A stretch of DNA of 64,000 nt from Paraspadella gotoi (GCA_051294375.1 CM119266.1:18896087-18960086), one strand, 5' to 3'; counted from the stretch's first letter, positions 1 to 11,539 are shown. Made by a program: numbers and translations. The notes: generated by a model from the letters alone, not told the origin.

Positions 1-245
1 AAATGTTTTGCTATGCTTTAATGCTTAGTGATCTAACTTACAATCAGCATTCCAACTGTGAATTTCCGGTTTAAATCCCGGTGGTCCCCCACTTTGTTAG
101 CAAAGTGTGATCGTACGAGCGTAAACGATGCCCGGGCACCACAGGCTATTCCCGTCGTGGCCAATATGTGAGGCTGTGAGTGGATGAACACATTCCAAGA
201 ATACGTTTCCTGATTCGATCCTGACGGTCCCCCCGCTTACTATTT
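1..245 (+). repeat. tRNA-like SINE sequence, two similar units
   Basis: This is a GC-richer block at the edge of an AT-rich region. Two RNA polymerase III B-box-like motifs are visible: GGTTTAAATCCC at 68-79 and GATTCGATCCTGACGG around 212-227. Each is followed by a similar stretch (GGTGGTCCCCC and CGGTCCCCCC), so the block looks like two related units about 148 bp apart. The same B-box plus CGGTC arrangement occurs in the clearer tRNA-derived element at 41.7 kb. No A-box is convincing here and the 5' end may lie outside the window. The SINE label is inferred from the motif and its recurrence. Confidence 0.4.
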
Positions 246-300
246 GGTGGAGTTAGTTTGGCTTTACTAGTGTAACAAAGACCGTAAAGCTATCTTTAAC

Positions 301-1150
301 CTTATATTTTCGAGATTAGCCTTATCTTTTAGACCAGAACGTCACTAGCCGCAGATGAAAACATGGATGCAGAATTAAATCTTTTTTTTGGTAGCAAAAT
401 TATTTTTGTTAAAAAATAAACGAAAAATATTACTAACGTCTAATAATGAAATAATGTTTAGTCTTTACTATTTAAGAAATCAGTCTCCTTGAAGGCTTGC
501 CTAGAGATTTGCAAGCCCATTAGCTTTGGAACAAAATATTTTCAAATTAATAATTTATCATAATTATCCATACTCAATACACATTAATATTTTGTCGATA
601 ATGTATAAAAATCATACAACATAATCGGTAATCAGAGAATCATGCATTTTAATTGACTTTTCCCTGAAAATAGAAAATTTAAATCAAGTTAAATTATAAT
701 CTAATGCACTCATTTTTTTCAAAATATTGATTGATGAGTGGACGTCCCGACGTCCCTTTTTCCGGAAAAGCGCTAATGAAAAAATCCATTTCCTTAAGAA
801 TGTGATAATAAATTATACTTAAAAAATAGAGAAGGAAAAACCGTCATGGTATTTTTTAAAATCTAATTAGGAAAATTTAGTACGGGAAATGGCCGCTGGG
901 ATTTACTCTATTTTTTAAAGAAAAGGAAGAATATTAATTTTGAAAAATTAACAGAATAATCAATAAAGTTATATTTCCGGAACTCGTAGGGAGTCGGAGA
1001 CAGATATTAGGTCCCCTTAATATCCTGACTATCGGAAGTTGAAAAATTCAGACTTGATTTCCTCATGAGAAACAAATGTTGTTGTTATCCTTATTGATTA
1101 TAATTACAACTAAGTTGTAAGTGAGAGGATAAGAAAGCGTAGCAAGCGCA
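301..1150. other. AT-rich intergenic DNA
   Basis: I see no gene, tandem array or known element here. The sequence is AT-rich with short homopolymers, and stop codons are frequent in all frames. Confidence 0.6.
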
Positions 1151-1154
1151 AACA

Positions 1155-1156
<2 letters not shown>

Positions 1157-1214
<58 letters not shown>

Positions 1215-1269
1215 CTCTCTCTCTCTCTCTCTCTTCGAACTCGTCGTTCTCTCTCTCTCTCTCTCTCTT
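1157..1269. repeat. (CT)n microsatellite, interrupted
   Basis: About 110 bp of CT dinucleotides are broken by short interruptions (CTCCTCTT, TCGAACTCGTCG). On the minus strand it reads as an Arg/Glu run, which is a product of the repeat and not a protein signal. Confidence 0.9.
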
Positions 1270-2360
1270 ATCGATTTGAAAAAAAGATTCTTTTCCCGAG
1301 AAAGAATTCGTCTTTTTCTTTGGCTCCGGAAGGAAATTCAACTTCTTCGTAGTAAAACAAACTCACCTCATCGAAAAACGAGGAGAGAGAATTATAAAGA
1401 AGAAAGGTCAATGGATTTTTGCGGTGGAACATCCTGGTGGCGGAATACGTTAATTAAACAAAAGGCGTCGACGAAAGAAGTTAAAAACCTCGATCGATCA
1501 TTATATTTGTTTCATTCTTTCTTTCTATCCGTCGCTTTGCTTTCCTTTCTTTCCTTCTCTCCATCATATGCATTCCGGAAATGACTAAGAGAGAGTAAAA
1601 TATAAAAGCGATAAAAACACGAAAATCAGCTGAAGTTGATTATAGAAGATGAATCACTTCAACCTGAGCTTCACTTTAAATAAAAGGGAAGGATGAAGAT
1701 GAGAAAGAAAATGAAAATGAGGAAGAGAAAAGTGAAGAGAATAAAAAATAAAAATGAGGTTAAAAATAAGGAGAATGACTCTTCGATGGTGGCNNNNNNN
1801 NNNAGGTTTTCGCGCGTCGGAGATCCGAGTCTCTCCTTCCTCTTTTTTTTCGTCGATGCTCTTTTTTTTTTCTCGTCCGAATTCATGCCATCTTCTGATA
1901 AAAGAATCCAGTGCCAACTTTCTATGTCTGCTTTCTCACTTTTGTGGCTTCGATATTTCGGTTTTTTTTTCTTTTTTTTCGTCGTCACTTTGAAACCAAT
2001 CGATCTTAATTCGAACCTATTTCTACGATTTTGCCAAAATCTATTTAAATTTTAGCGCCGTCTATGTTTAACACGTTTTTTTCTCATGATCGGTAGAATT
2101 TTTACCGCGTATTTTTACTGCACGCTTGTTAAACTGAGATGCGGAGTACCAACAAACATATTTAACTCTAAGGATGGATTAACTCGATATTTTATTCTAC
2201 GTATGGCGGTGACTTTTAAAAAAAAAAATTTTCATTTAAAATCTTGTCCATCAATAAAGTGTTTTGCGCTTTTAAGTAAAGTGGCCAAATGGAAAAGCCC
2301 CAAAAAATGGCTGCGAAATGTTGGACGGGGAACGAGATTCTGTTGTTTAAAACCCTCGTC
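1270..2360. other. Intergenic DNA with a 10-N gap
   Basis: Low-complexity purine and pyrimidine stretches surround a 10-N gap at 1794-1803. The open frames here are short and biased towards Lys, Phe or Ser. A 96-codon frame at 2086-2376 has a more ordinary composition but no splice signals or family resemblance that I can recognise. Confidence 0.5.
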
Positions 2361-2367
2361 GGGAGCC

Positions 2368-2459
2368 GTTGCTTAGCGACCGAACTCGCTCGTTTCGAAG
2401 AGACCTGATTTGAGAAGAGTAGAACCTATGACGTAATCTTTCGACGGTTGCTATGCTAC
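2368..2459. promoter_or_regulatory. Pair of X-box-like motifs (RFX-type)
   Basis: GTTGCTTAGCGAC at 2368-2380 and GTTGCTATGCTAC at 2447-2459 both resemble the imperfect inverted-repeat X-box bound by RFX factors, which often control ciliary genes in animals. Neither is a perfect match: one half-site is good in each and the other is degraded. No gene start is evident nearby, so this is only a motif observation. Confidence 0.18.
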
Positions 2460-2769
2460 TGAATTAATTAAAATTTAATAGAAATGGCACTCCGTTTAAA
2501 AGCCCTTCTGTTTGTTCACAAGTATGATATAGAATATAGATAACTCTCTATACGACGTATAAATATCTTTTCTGTCTTCATGTTTGTTTTTTCCTTATTT
2601 TATTTTTTTTTTAAACCGAGATATTTTATAAAGAATCATGAATTAGGATCTTATCTTACTTTCTCTGTTAATTTTTTAGTTGCGCCGCGAGTAGAGGCGG
2701 AGCAAGGAATAAAAGACGGGATTTTGATGCAGTGCATGTCATAAATAAACGGGCAGAGAAAGTTTTTAG

Positions 2770-2800
2770 TCATGTCATGTCATGTCATGTAATATCATGT
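2770..2800. repeat. (CATGT)n short tandem repeat
   Basis: Four to five copies of CATGT end in a degenerate copy. The complementary motif (GACAT)n recurs at 5223-5242. Confidence 0.85.
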
Positions 2801-3102
2801 GGTCAAAGGGAAATACACGTGAAAATAAAGTCACACCGGCGCAACACATTGAAATTACCATCTTCCAGCATCCTAAGCTTAGGCTTCGTTACCTAATTTA
2901 TTTTTTTCTAGATTTTCTTTTTCATTTATAGTTTATTATGAGCCGTACTCATTAAAATCTTATACTTTTTAGTGTAAAGTTTGTACATAGTAGCTGTGCA
3001 GACTTTTCATTTAGGTCATATAGAAACTGTAAAATTGAAAAACAATGACAAATAAAAATAGGATTATATATTTAAAATCAGAAATATCACAATTTCCTTA
3101 AG

Positions 3103-3141
3103 AGAAAGAAAAAAGAAAGAAAGAAAGAAAGAAAGAAAGAG

Positions 3142-3224
<83 letters not shown>

Positions 3225-3228
3225 GAGT
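3103..3228. repeat. (GAAA)n microsatellite
   Basis: About 125 bp of the tetranucleotide GAAA carry one GAGA-type interruption. The minus strand reads as a Phe/Leu/Ser run. Confidence 0.92.
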
Positions 3229-3463
3229 CGAGGAATTCATTGCCAAAAAAACGACGAAAATAAAACGAGGAAGATTTGGCATCGATATCTGAGTTTCCAA
3301 GACTTTTTCCTTTTCTCATTCATTGGATCAAAGACTGTAATAAAAGGGAGCTAAAGGAGGCAAAGGAGAAAGGAAGAGTGATCATAAGAAAAAATACCAA
3401 AGAAATAAGTAGATGAAACTAACAAAAAGAAAAAAGAAAAGAGAAGAAAAGAAGTAAGAAGAA

Positions 3464-3625
3464 GAAAGAAAGAAAGAAAGAGAGAAGAAAGAAAGAAAGA
3501 GAGAAAGAAAGGCTTTTGAGGCCCCCGTGAAGAAGAAGGAATAAGTTACACGGTTTTGATGATGTGGTATTTCGAAGGTTGTGTTTATTCTGGCTGAGAG
3601 ATTCACTGCCGATGCTGAAGAGATT

Positions 3626-3714
<89 letters not shown>
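3464..3714. repeat. Compound (GAAA)n and (GA)n microsatellites
   Basis: A short (GAAA)n tract at 3464-3512 is followed, after about 115 bp of unique sequence, by a (GA)n tract at 3627-3714 with a few single-base interruptions. Confidence 0.88.
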
Positions 3715-3719
<5 letters not shown>

Positions 3720-4250
3720 TAAATAAGCTGTTGCATTTATATAAGGAATGATAAATAACAAAACAATTAATGAAAATCTAATTTTTTCAAAATTTTAAAT
3801 TTGAAAATTATGATAAATTTTCTGGGACTAACGAGAGAGAGACGGACAAAGGGATCGATGATGCACCTTCGATCTTTTCCGACGAAAAAACCGCAAAAAC
3901 CAAATCGGAAGATTATGATTATGATTCATCGGGAAACAAAGAGAAACGGAGTTTGTCCAATCGAGGCCGAAATCCAATCACGAACGACCTTCGGTAATGA
4001 ATTGATTTTTTCCGCGAAGGAGATGCCATTTCAAAAATTGGAAACCATCGCCCGATTTCCCTGGGCAATGAGCGAACGCCGAGGCAGCGGAACTCCAGAG
4101 TCGCCGCTTCGGTTATTCTGAGAGAAGAGATCATGAATTATGATAAAGAGAGACGCGTCGATGAGTCACATCGGAAAGTCATATTCGAGGTTGTTGTTCC
4201 GCCATTTAAAAGAAGAAAAAAGTTCTTCGATCCTCTGTATTAATTATTAT
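3720..4250. other. Intergenic DNA, no supported gene
   Basis: A 106-codon open frame at 3801-4121 has mixed composition but no recognisable domain, no polyadenylation context and no splice evidence. I treat it as chance. Confidence 0.45.
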
Positions 4251-4254
4251 GGTT

Positions 4255-4553
4255 TGAAATTGGTACAACCAATATAAAAAGTATCCATTCATTTAACAAA
4301 TAACCTATCTTGCCTCTGACTTTGGACCGGCTTTGATGGTTTAAGGCCTCCATCACTCTTACTGATAATGACATAGCAGGTCCCTGCTAGTTTTCAATCA
4401 AGACTCTATCACAGTCTCGTTTATTCACTCCCAGAGTACCTGGCTTTCCTATCAATGAAATGGTGTAATATTTCAAAGAATGTTTCAATTGTATGAAAAG
4501 ACCACTCACTTAAGCATTAGATCGGGGAATACTATATTGTACTCCGCCCAGCA
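4255..4553 (+). repeat. Dispersed element copy, family D (TTGGTACAACCAA end)
   Basis: This copy starts at AAATTGGTACAACCAATATA and runs through recurring landmarks: a CATTCATTTAA segment, CTTTGATGGTTTAAGGCCTC, CATCACTCTTAC, GATAATGACATAGCAG, ATTCACTCCCAGAGTACCTG, and GTACTCCGCCCAGCAT near the end. The same landmarks in the same order recur at 25.6, 30.6-31.1, 35.4, 59.5-59.9 and 62.8 kb. The end motif is nearly self-complementary. No coding capacity is visible, so it is a non-autonomous element of unassigned class (SINE-like or MITE-like). Confidence 0.75.
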
Positions 4554-5836
4554 TAATTTAACCTCGAAGGATTGGACCATTCTCTTCTCCGACATCTTCC
4601 CCCTTTTCCCTCGGCCTTGTCTTTCTCTCTCATTCCGGTTTCATTGAATTCGGAGCCAAAAAGGAAGAAACTTTTTGTGAGTTTCTGGATTTTTTGAGCG
4701 GCGGCCAAACCTCATAAACACAATGATTTATTTTCCGGTGGGCCTTCTTTCCAGACTTTTTCTCTCTTCTCGTGACTGTGTATTGTGTGAATGAATACAG
4801 ATTACTATTCGCTGATAGGATAGTTTTTAAGATATAATTACTAAATTTTGATTCAAAACGTGTTCACTTTCAACCGAGAGACATACGTATAAGGGAAATC
4901 ATTGAAACGTGACAATTATGAGTCAGTAAAACTGTTAAAACCTAAAAAGGTGGCCAAACCTAAAGTAAAATATTTAAAAAAAGGAGTAACAAAGAATAAA
5001 AAGAGGCAGCGATAAAACAAACGCAAGAATTCGGACAATCAATGCTTGCCTTAGCAATGGGCTTTGCTTGATGCGGAGAAGAAGAAAGAGAATGAGCAAG
5101 AAGCCAAAAAAGTCTAGAGTAAGATTGAGAGAAAGATAAAAGTCAAAGGAACGAGATCGGTTTATCCAATGTGTTGGTCCAGCAGTGACTTTATTTTCAC
5201 GTTTATTTTCCTATGATCATTTGACATGACATGACATGACACGACTACAATAACTTTCTTATTCCTTATAGTTTATGGATTTCGTAAAGGCGACGCTAGA
5301 AGTCACTGAGATTTGAGGTTTTTTTTCCTGTCTTAACGCTTGAGCGAATAGGCGAATTATGCGTATTTTTAACGTAAGTGACACAGACCGACGGACAGAC
5401 ATACCGACCGACCGACAGACCGACCGAAAAGTGGAAAAAAAGAGGAAATCATTGACTCGATTCAAGGTGAAAAAAAAAAGAAGATTATAGGAAACTTTGG
5501 TCTACGTGCGTAAGTCATAAGAAATAGCAAACTATGGAGACTAAGGAAGAAAAAGGATTTATTTCCGTGAAATGAATTGTGATGATCAAATTTACTAACA
5601 AAAATTAACAATTATAAAGAAAAGGTTTTAAATTAAAACGTTTTTTGAATAATTTAAAGTTAATTTAAGAGTTGCTACTTAGTGAACAGGGGAATTTAAA
5701 AGACAATTTAAGGTAAAGACGAAAATAAATGAGAAAACAAAACAAAAGGGAAAATAGTGAAGGAGAGGGGAATTTCAAATGTAAAAGGAGGACAGAAGTC
5801 TGATTGGCTGTGGAGAATAAAAGGAAACCTGAAAGG

Positions 5837-5838
<2 letters not shown>
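4554..5838. other. Intergenic DNA with small tandem repeats
   Basis: No gene is supported. It contains a (GACAT)4 run at 5223-5242 and a degenerate GACC/GACA tetranucleotide run at about 5388-5428. Confidence 0.55.

Positions 5839-5839
<1 letters not shown>

Positions 5840-5887
<48 letters not shown>
5840..5887. repeat. (CT)n microsatellite
   Basis: About 48 bp of uninterrupted CT dinucleotides. Confidence 0.93.
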
Positions 5888-5890
<3 letters not shown>

Positions 5891-6670
5891 GCTTTTCTCT
5901 TGAGGGACTCGACCATCACTAATTCCACTTAGTCACATCGCGCTCTCCAGTTTGTCTTCTGTAGTACAACAACTCCTTTCGTCGTAGTACCTTCTATTTT
6001 TACTCTTCTTTTCTCAAAAATATTTTCACGATTTTCTTTATTCATACTATATTATTAGTTTTCATTATTTTGTAACTATCTATGATTTGTCTTTAGATTC
6101 ACAATCGGAAAAAGGAAATAATTTATTAAATTTCGTAAACTTAATTATGCTTTTGCTCCCTATTTTTTTATTTTCTTAAGTTGAGGGTCTCGTGCACAAC
6201 AAATGTTGCATCATGGGTGGAGTTTTAGAATAAGGATAAGGAGAGAGAAGAGGAGGAGTAGGAGATTATGGAGAAGGGGGAGGAGGAAGAGAATGAAGGG
6301 GAGAAGAGGAAACGGAGATCTTTTGCGCGAAGAGTTTAAAGTCATGAAGCCAGATGGCAGCCTATCGCTGTACGTTGTTGTTTTGTTTTAGCTTTAGTGG
6401 TCTTTCAAGTTAAAAAAAAATCATATTTAGTTACGAAAATATGAGATAAAATTTGGATAATTTTTCAAAATAAAATTTTAAATATAGATGACATTAGATT
6501 GAAATTTGCCATACTTTTTTGACTACTATTATAAAAACAAATTAACATAAAAACACACGTTTGAAACCGGGTTTATAATGACTTGTAAAATGCGTTGAGG
6601 GTAACTTCCCTTTTGTGTTCTTTTGATCTGTCCCAGGTCATTTAGTGTTTCGTTTATTTTTCTTTGTTTT

Positions 6671-6671
<1 letters not shown>
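5888..6671. other. AT-rich intergenic DNA
   Basis: No gene is supported. A purine-rich GGAGGAG/GAGAAG stretch lies at about 6236-6320. Confidence 0.55.

Positions 6672-6723
<52 letters not shown>
6672..6723. repeat. (CT)n microsatellite
   Basis: About 52 bp of CT dinucleotides. Confidence 0.93.
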
Positions 6724-6725
<2 letters not shown>

Positions 6726-6879
6726 ATTTCTTTCTTTCTTTTCAGTTTTACTTTTTGTCTCTTTATTGCCCCCCAAAAAATTTTTGCACAGCTGCTCTAT
6801 TATGAAAGTAAATGTTTATAATAGTTATAATTCTTAATCGTCATTTCTCTCAAATTTCTTGACGTGACTTCTCCATCGC

Positions 6880-7170
6880 CGGAGTCTCTTCCTTCCGACG
6901 AGTCGGTCTCTGCCTCGAGACCCGGTGCCTCGGGGGCCGCGTGGGTCGTGCCCGCTTTGGGGCTCATCCGTGCCCGTCTGCCCCAGATCGGCCGGACAGA
7001 GTCGAGTCTGGCCGGCGTCGGCGTCGATACAACTCAGTTTGTCGAGAGGATATACATAATATATATATAATTATTATATATACAAATTATATAACCAGGG
7101 GCGTAGAGACACCCTCCACAAAGCTGAGGGGCCTGGGCTCAATAGAAAGCCGGGCACGGGTTCTTAATCA
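6880..7170. other. GC- and CpG-rich island in AT-rich DNA
   Basis: From 6880 to 7035 the sequence is markedly GC-rich with many CpG sites. Both neighbours are AT-rich, and this contrast suggests either a promoter-like island or an inserted element. At 7095-7165 a second GC-rich piece contains CCAGGGGCGTAGAGACACCC, which resembles the CAGGGGCG-type termini of hAT-like non-autonomous transposons. That reading is an inference from a short motif. Confidence 0.3.
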
Positions 7171-7278
7171 TAAATAAAATTGACTCAATAAAAAAAAATT
7201 TAATTCAGCTTATAAAAACGTTAATTATATTTTATTATATTAACATTATTTCTAATTATAATTACTTCATCCATTCAC

Positions 7279-7280
<2 letters not shown>

Positions 7281-7348
<68 letters not shown>
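7281..7348. repeat. (AT)n-(AG)n compound microsatellite
   Basis: About 34 bp of AT dinucleotides pass directly into about 33 bp of AG dinucleotides. Confidence 0.93.
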
Positions 7349-7351
<3 letters not shown>

Positions 7352-7495
7352 AACTCTCGACTTCTTTTACTTTGATTTAAAATGTCCCTTAATCGAACTT
7401 CTCAAACACTATCATTGTTTATCAATGTTTATGCCCGTATTGCTCATCTGTATGTACGAAAACAGAAACAAAAACAATGACCTCTATTTTAACGT

Positions 7496-7570
7496 CTAGT
7501 CTAGTCTAGTCTAGTCTAGTCTAGTCTAGTCTAGTCTAGTCTAGTCTAGTCTAGTCTAGTCTAGTCTAGT
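7496..7570. repeat. (CTAGT)15 pentanucleotide array
   Basis: Fifteen perfect head-to-tail copies of CTAGT (75 bp) show no substitution. Each unit boundary contains the palindrome CTAG. Confidence 0.97.
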
Positions 7571-8437
7571 CCGTTAAAAAATAATTAATTCATCTCCGAG
7601 ATGCTCCGTCGATAGCCTCCTCAGATCTCTTCTTCAGCATTTTAAATCTATTTTTAGAAACTTCTCTCTCTCCTCTGCCTCCCTTTTTTTAAATCTATTT
7701 TTAGAATCTTCTCTCTCCTCTGCCTCCCTTTTTTCCTCCTTACACTTCTCATCACATTGTTCGCTTCACAATCGTAGTCATTTTAAATTCCTCCTCCTCC
7801 TCCTTCTCCTCCTCCTCCTCCCTTTTTGTCTTCCTTTAACCTTCTGCTCCACCCATTTCTACGCCGAATCCTTTCTACTTCTATCCTTCTATCCTTTATC
7901 TTTCTATCCTTCTATCCTTTCTACTTCTATACTTCTATCCTTTCTACGTCTATCCTTCAATTCTTTATCCTTCTATCTTTTTTATCTTTTATCTTTCTAT
8001 CCTTGCAGTTTTTGACTTCACCGTCCAAGCTTTTCTTTTTCTTTTAACTTTGACCCCAATTCCTTCTTTTATCTCCAGACCCGAGACGTAAGCCCACCAA
8101 GTTTTCACTCCCTCGCTTCTTTCCAATGCCTCTCTCTCTCTCTCTCTCTTCTCTCATCCATTTTTTTTCCTATCTCCATCGTCTTCTGTCTTTTTATTGT
8201 AACTGCGCGAGTACCACGATTCTCCGATTTGTGTTTCCTCCCTTTTCCTCTTTTCCTCCTTTTTTTCTTCGATTATCCTCCGCTTTTCAGACCTCCGCGT
8301 TTGAACGTCGTCGTCGTCGTCTTCGTCGTCGTCGTCTTTTTCTCGCCATCGCCGTCTCTCTCATTTTTCTTCTTCCTCTTCCCCCCCCCTATTAATAGAC
8401 GTACATCGACCGTTTCTCTTTCGGAGTTCCATTACTA
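7571..8437. other. Pyrimidine-rich intergenic DNA
   Basis: The plus strand is strongly C/T-rich. A direct duplication of about 50 bp (TTTTAAATCTATTTTTAGAA followed by CTTCTCTCTCC and TGCCTCCC) lies at about 7638-7734. At 7850-8005 a degenerate TTCTATCCTT repeat gives apparent Ser/Leu/Phe-rich frames. Confidence 0.6.
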
Positions 8438-8740
8438 ATGCTTTTATTTTTCGCCATCGCTTCTTCCTTCTCCTCTTCCTCCGCCTCAGACGCGGCAGCT
8501 GCGGCGCCTCCCGTGCTGCCCCTTCTCCCCACATCGATTCCGTCTCTCGCCGCGGCGGACGCTACTTCAGCTGCCGCGTCTCCTGCAGTCCCTGCAAAGT
8601 TTTTTTTCCTCGCTGTCGCCGCTGAAGTCCGTCGGCGACAAAGGCAAGGACGATGACGATAACGAAGACGACGACGACGACGACGACGACGAAAACGAAC
8701 GGCGAGGCGTTTTTTTGTTGTTTATTTTGCTATTCCCTTC
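8438..8740 (+). other. Possible coding-like GC-rich stretch (Ala/Pro then Asp-rich)
   Basis: From about 8480 to 8600 one plus-strand frame is rich in Ala, Pro and Ser. A run of eight T at about 8600 follows. After it, a different frame reads LSPLKSVGDKGKDDDD and then a further acidic run driven by (GAC)n up to about 8697. A one-base length error in the T run would join the two frames. GC content and CpG density are high. Triplet repeats can produce such frames without selection, and no family is recognised. Confidence 0.2.
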
Positions 8741-9403
8741 ATCGGGCGTAGTCGAAACTTCGAAAAGGAGAAGGATGAAAAAATAAGGACGCGCGCGCGA
8801 CCGACAGCGAGAGAACGAGGGACTCCCGATCAAAACAAGCGCGATATTTTTTTTTTTTTTTTTTAGAATTCCCTCATTTTTCGTCAAATCTCAGGGAAAC
8901 ATGGAACCAAATTTCGCTAACTACAGAATTAACTTGAAATCGGACGTGCATGACGAGGAAGCGACTATCGGGAAAAATTTAAAAGAAGCGCGCGTGTTCG
9001 AACTTGAATTAATGCAATAGGATATACAATCGGAAATAGTCGAACGTACATGGATAATCGCCTAGATAATTATCTCGGAGTAAAACGCTTTTCAATTTTT
9101 TTTCCCAAATTTTTCTCAACCTTCGCCGATCATCTATTTCTTTGTGGAGAAATACAGCTTCATCGATGTGAAGTAGATCTGTCTCTCTCTCGTGCTCAAC
9201 TCTAGACAATCTAATTTTGTTATAATTTATTTTTTAAATTCTTTTTATTTCTTCTCATTTTTGTCCCCATTCCCTTTCTCTATCTTCTTACCTCGGTTGC
9301 TTTTACCGCAATCCTAAACTTCACTTTTTTTCAGTTTTAAAAAAAATATTTAAAAAAACAAATTTAGTTCGAGTTTTGCGGGTCCAGGCAACATGCGTCT
9401 TTT

Positions 9404-9407
<4 letters not shown>
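8741..9407. other. Intergenic DNA
   Basis: No gene is supported. A poly-T run lies at about 8848-8865. Confidence 0.55.
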
Positions 9408-9446
<39 letters not shown>

Positions 9447-9491
9447 CCTCTCTTCTCCTCTCTGCCTCTCTCCTCTCTCTCTCTCTCTCCT
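9408..9491. repeat. (CT)n microsatellite, interrupted
   Basis: CT dinucleotides are broken by CCTCTGCC-type interruptions. Confidence 0.88.
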
Positions 9492-10060
9492 CTCTGTCTG
9501 CTTTTTTTGAATCGGGGTCGCCTCTTACCAACAACGCGGGCTCGTTCCCCTTCTCCCCGGCCGGCCAATCGTTGTTCCAACCTTCTCTCCCTCGCCGCCC
9601 CCATCACGTCCCCCCCCTCCCACCAACCCTCCACACGACGACGACGACGCCATACGCACGCACGACGACTAACTCGCTAGTAATATAGAGAGCCCACAAG
9701 TAGTGTAGATCGGCGTCTCGCCTTCCCTCCTTTTGCTCTCCCTCCCTCCTTTTAATCCGTCTGCCCGGGCTGGCCACGTCTCGTCTTTGAGCCTAGTAGC
9801 ATCAGAGATAGGGGGCGAATCGAGCGAAGCTTGGTGGGGATTGGGCGGGAAGGCGCCGCGGGGCGTGAGGGAGGGGGGCGCCTAAGGTTTGTGAGAATGG
9901 AAAGGCTCGCGCGAGTTGATTCTAGGCGTCGCTAAGACTGGCGCGTGATTTGCTGTTTTAGACGGGAGAAAAGAAGGACGTGACACGAAGCGCGGAGAGA
10001 ACGTGAGGGGAAATATGTCCGAGTATGACGTCTCGCTTGACGATTTGCTCTAGAAATGAA
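9492..10060. promoter_or_regulatory. CpG-rich region, possible promoter
   Basis: The sequence is GC-rich with dense CpG, including GGGCGGG at about 9844-9850 and GGCGCCGCGGGGCG shortly after. A (GAC)n-type run and a CATACGCACGCACGACG segment lie near 9635-9668. No coding exon can be attached to it, so the promoter reading rests on composition only. Confidence 0.22.
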
Positions 10061-11160
10061 TCGCGTTACACGAAAAAAAAAAAGACTCAAATGTCGCTTT
10101 ATAAAAAGGAGAGGAAAATGGAAGGTTTTTATAGGAAAATTAACTTAAAATTCTAATATAATTAATATATACTAACTGCCCGTCTTTTTTAATAAGACCT
10201 TATGCAATGCGACCAAATGCGAAAATAGTCGAAATAATCTTACGCCGTCTCGTGAATTAGGCGCTAAGGGGGCTGAAGACTACAAATCCGAATCTTCAGG
10301 CTGACGAGGGGGCACAGAAGAGTCGGATAGTAGTCTCTAACGGCAGCAATGGAACGGGACCTGGGCTCGGAACCCTGCTTGAGCATTTTCCACAACCTCA
10401 AAGCGGTTTACGGCCGTCCTCACACTTACTGCACGGCAGGTTCCGTTAGGGGGCAATCCCTGTACCTAATTGTAATGAGCCGATGGATTTAAAATGAGCA
10501 TGGCGACTACATGCCCCCAATGCCCGACTACATGCCCCCCAATGCCTGACTACATGCCCCCCATTTATAAACAACATACCAACAGTGAACATTAATTTAT
10601 TAAAAAATTTATTTCATGTTTTTTTAATTTTCGTAGTAGGCTATATTTATTTATAGTACTATCCATATAAAATCGGAAAATTTCAAAATAGGCTTTTCTT
10701 ACTATTGATGGCAGATTTGAATTCCTCGTCAAAAGTTTATAAAAGAAAACAAATACATAAATAAATAAATATATCATTTTTTAAAAAAACTATGTTCAAC
10801 TTACAAAAATTTAATTTTCATCTTAAAATATGGGTTTTTTAAAAAGAGTCATATTTATTTTTATCAACTTTTCATGACGTATCCAAATCTATAAAAAAAA
10901 TCTTACAAAAATCCTACTGCCTCCTGCGTAAATCGCAAAATTTATTAAACAATTAATTTATACCATTAATTTCTATTTTGTACGAGGTATTTATTCCTCA
11001 ACTTTAAGAATTTTAATTAAAGTTAAATATCGAAGTTTATCCACGCTTTACCACCTCCGTATCTTCTGTGCCTACTTAGGCACAAAAACATAGGAGATCA
11101 AGCCCTTCCAACAACCACACACAAAGGTCGTTTACAGCCGTCTTCACAATTAAGCGATTA
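10061..11160. other. AT-rich DNA with two related repeat fragments
   Basis: Sequences at about 10388-10430 and 11105-11150 share CTTCCACAACC/CTTCCAACAACC-like and GTTTACGGCCGTCCTCACA/GTTTACAGCCGTCTTCACA segments, so they are two copies of one dispersed repeat. Three copies of a 22-bp unit (ACTACATGCCCCCCAATGCC) lie at 10506-10562. No gene is supported. Confidence 0.55.
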
Positions 11161-11360
11161 ATCAGATTGAAAGTTTCGGGCACCAACAAATTTTGGTCAC
11201 AGATGGAGTATTCAGAAACTAAAAAGTTAAAACTCAGAATGAGAGCAAAAGCCATACCAGAAAAAATATATCAAGATATATTATTTATGATATTTTTACG
11301 TATATCAATGCAATTTTTTAATATCCTTATGGCTAAAAGAGAATCGATAAATTTTAGGGC

Positions 11361-11385
11361 NNNNNNNNNNNNNNNNNNNNNNNNN
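11361..11385. other. 25-N assembly gap with matching flanks
   Basis: The left flank ends ATCGATAAATTTTAGGGC and the right flank begins ATCGATAAATATTTAGGCGG. These are nearly the same sequence, so the two contig ends probably overlap and the gap may be spurious. Confidence 0.7.
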
Positions 11386-11539
11386 ATCGATAAATATTTA
11401 GGCGGCAGTTGGACCGATCTATCTTCATTAGAGCGTCTTGAAAGTTGTTTATGGAAATTCTAAAATTCAATTACGAACAAATTTACACTAATGAATAATA
11501 TTTCATAAAAAGAAGTTAATGTTTTTTTTTAATCTTCAC

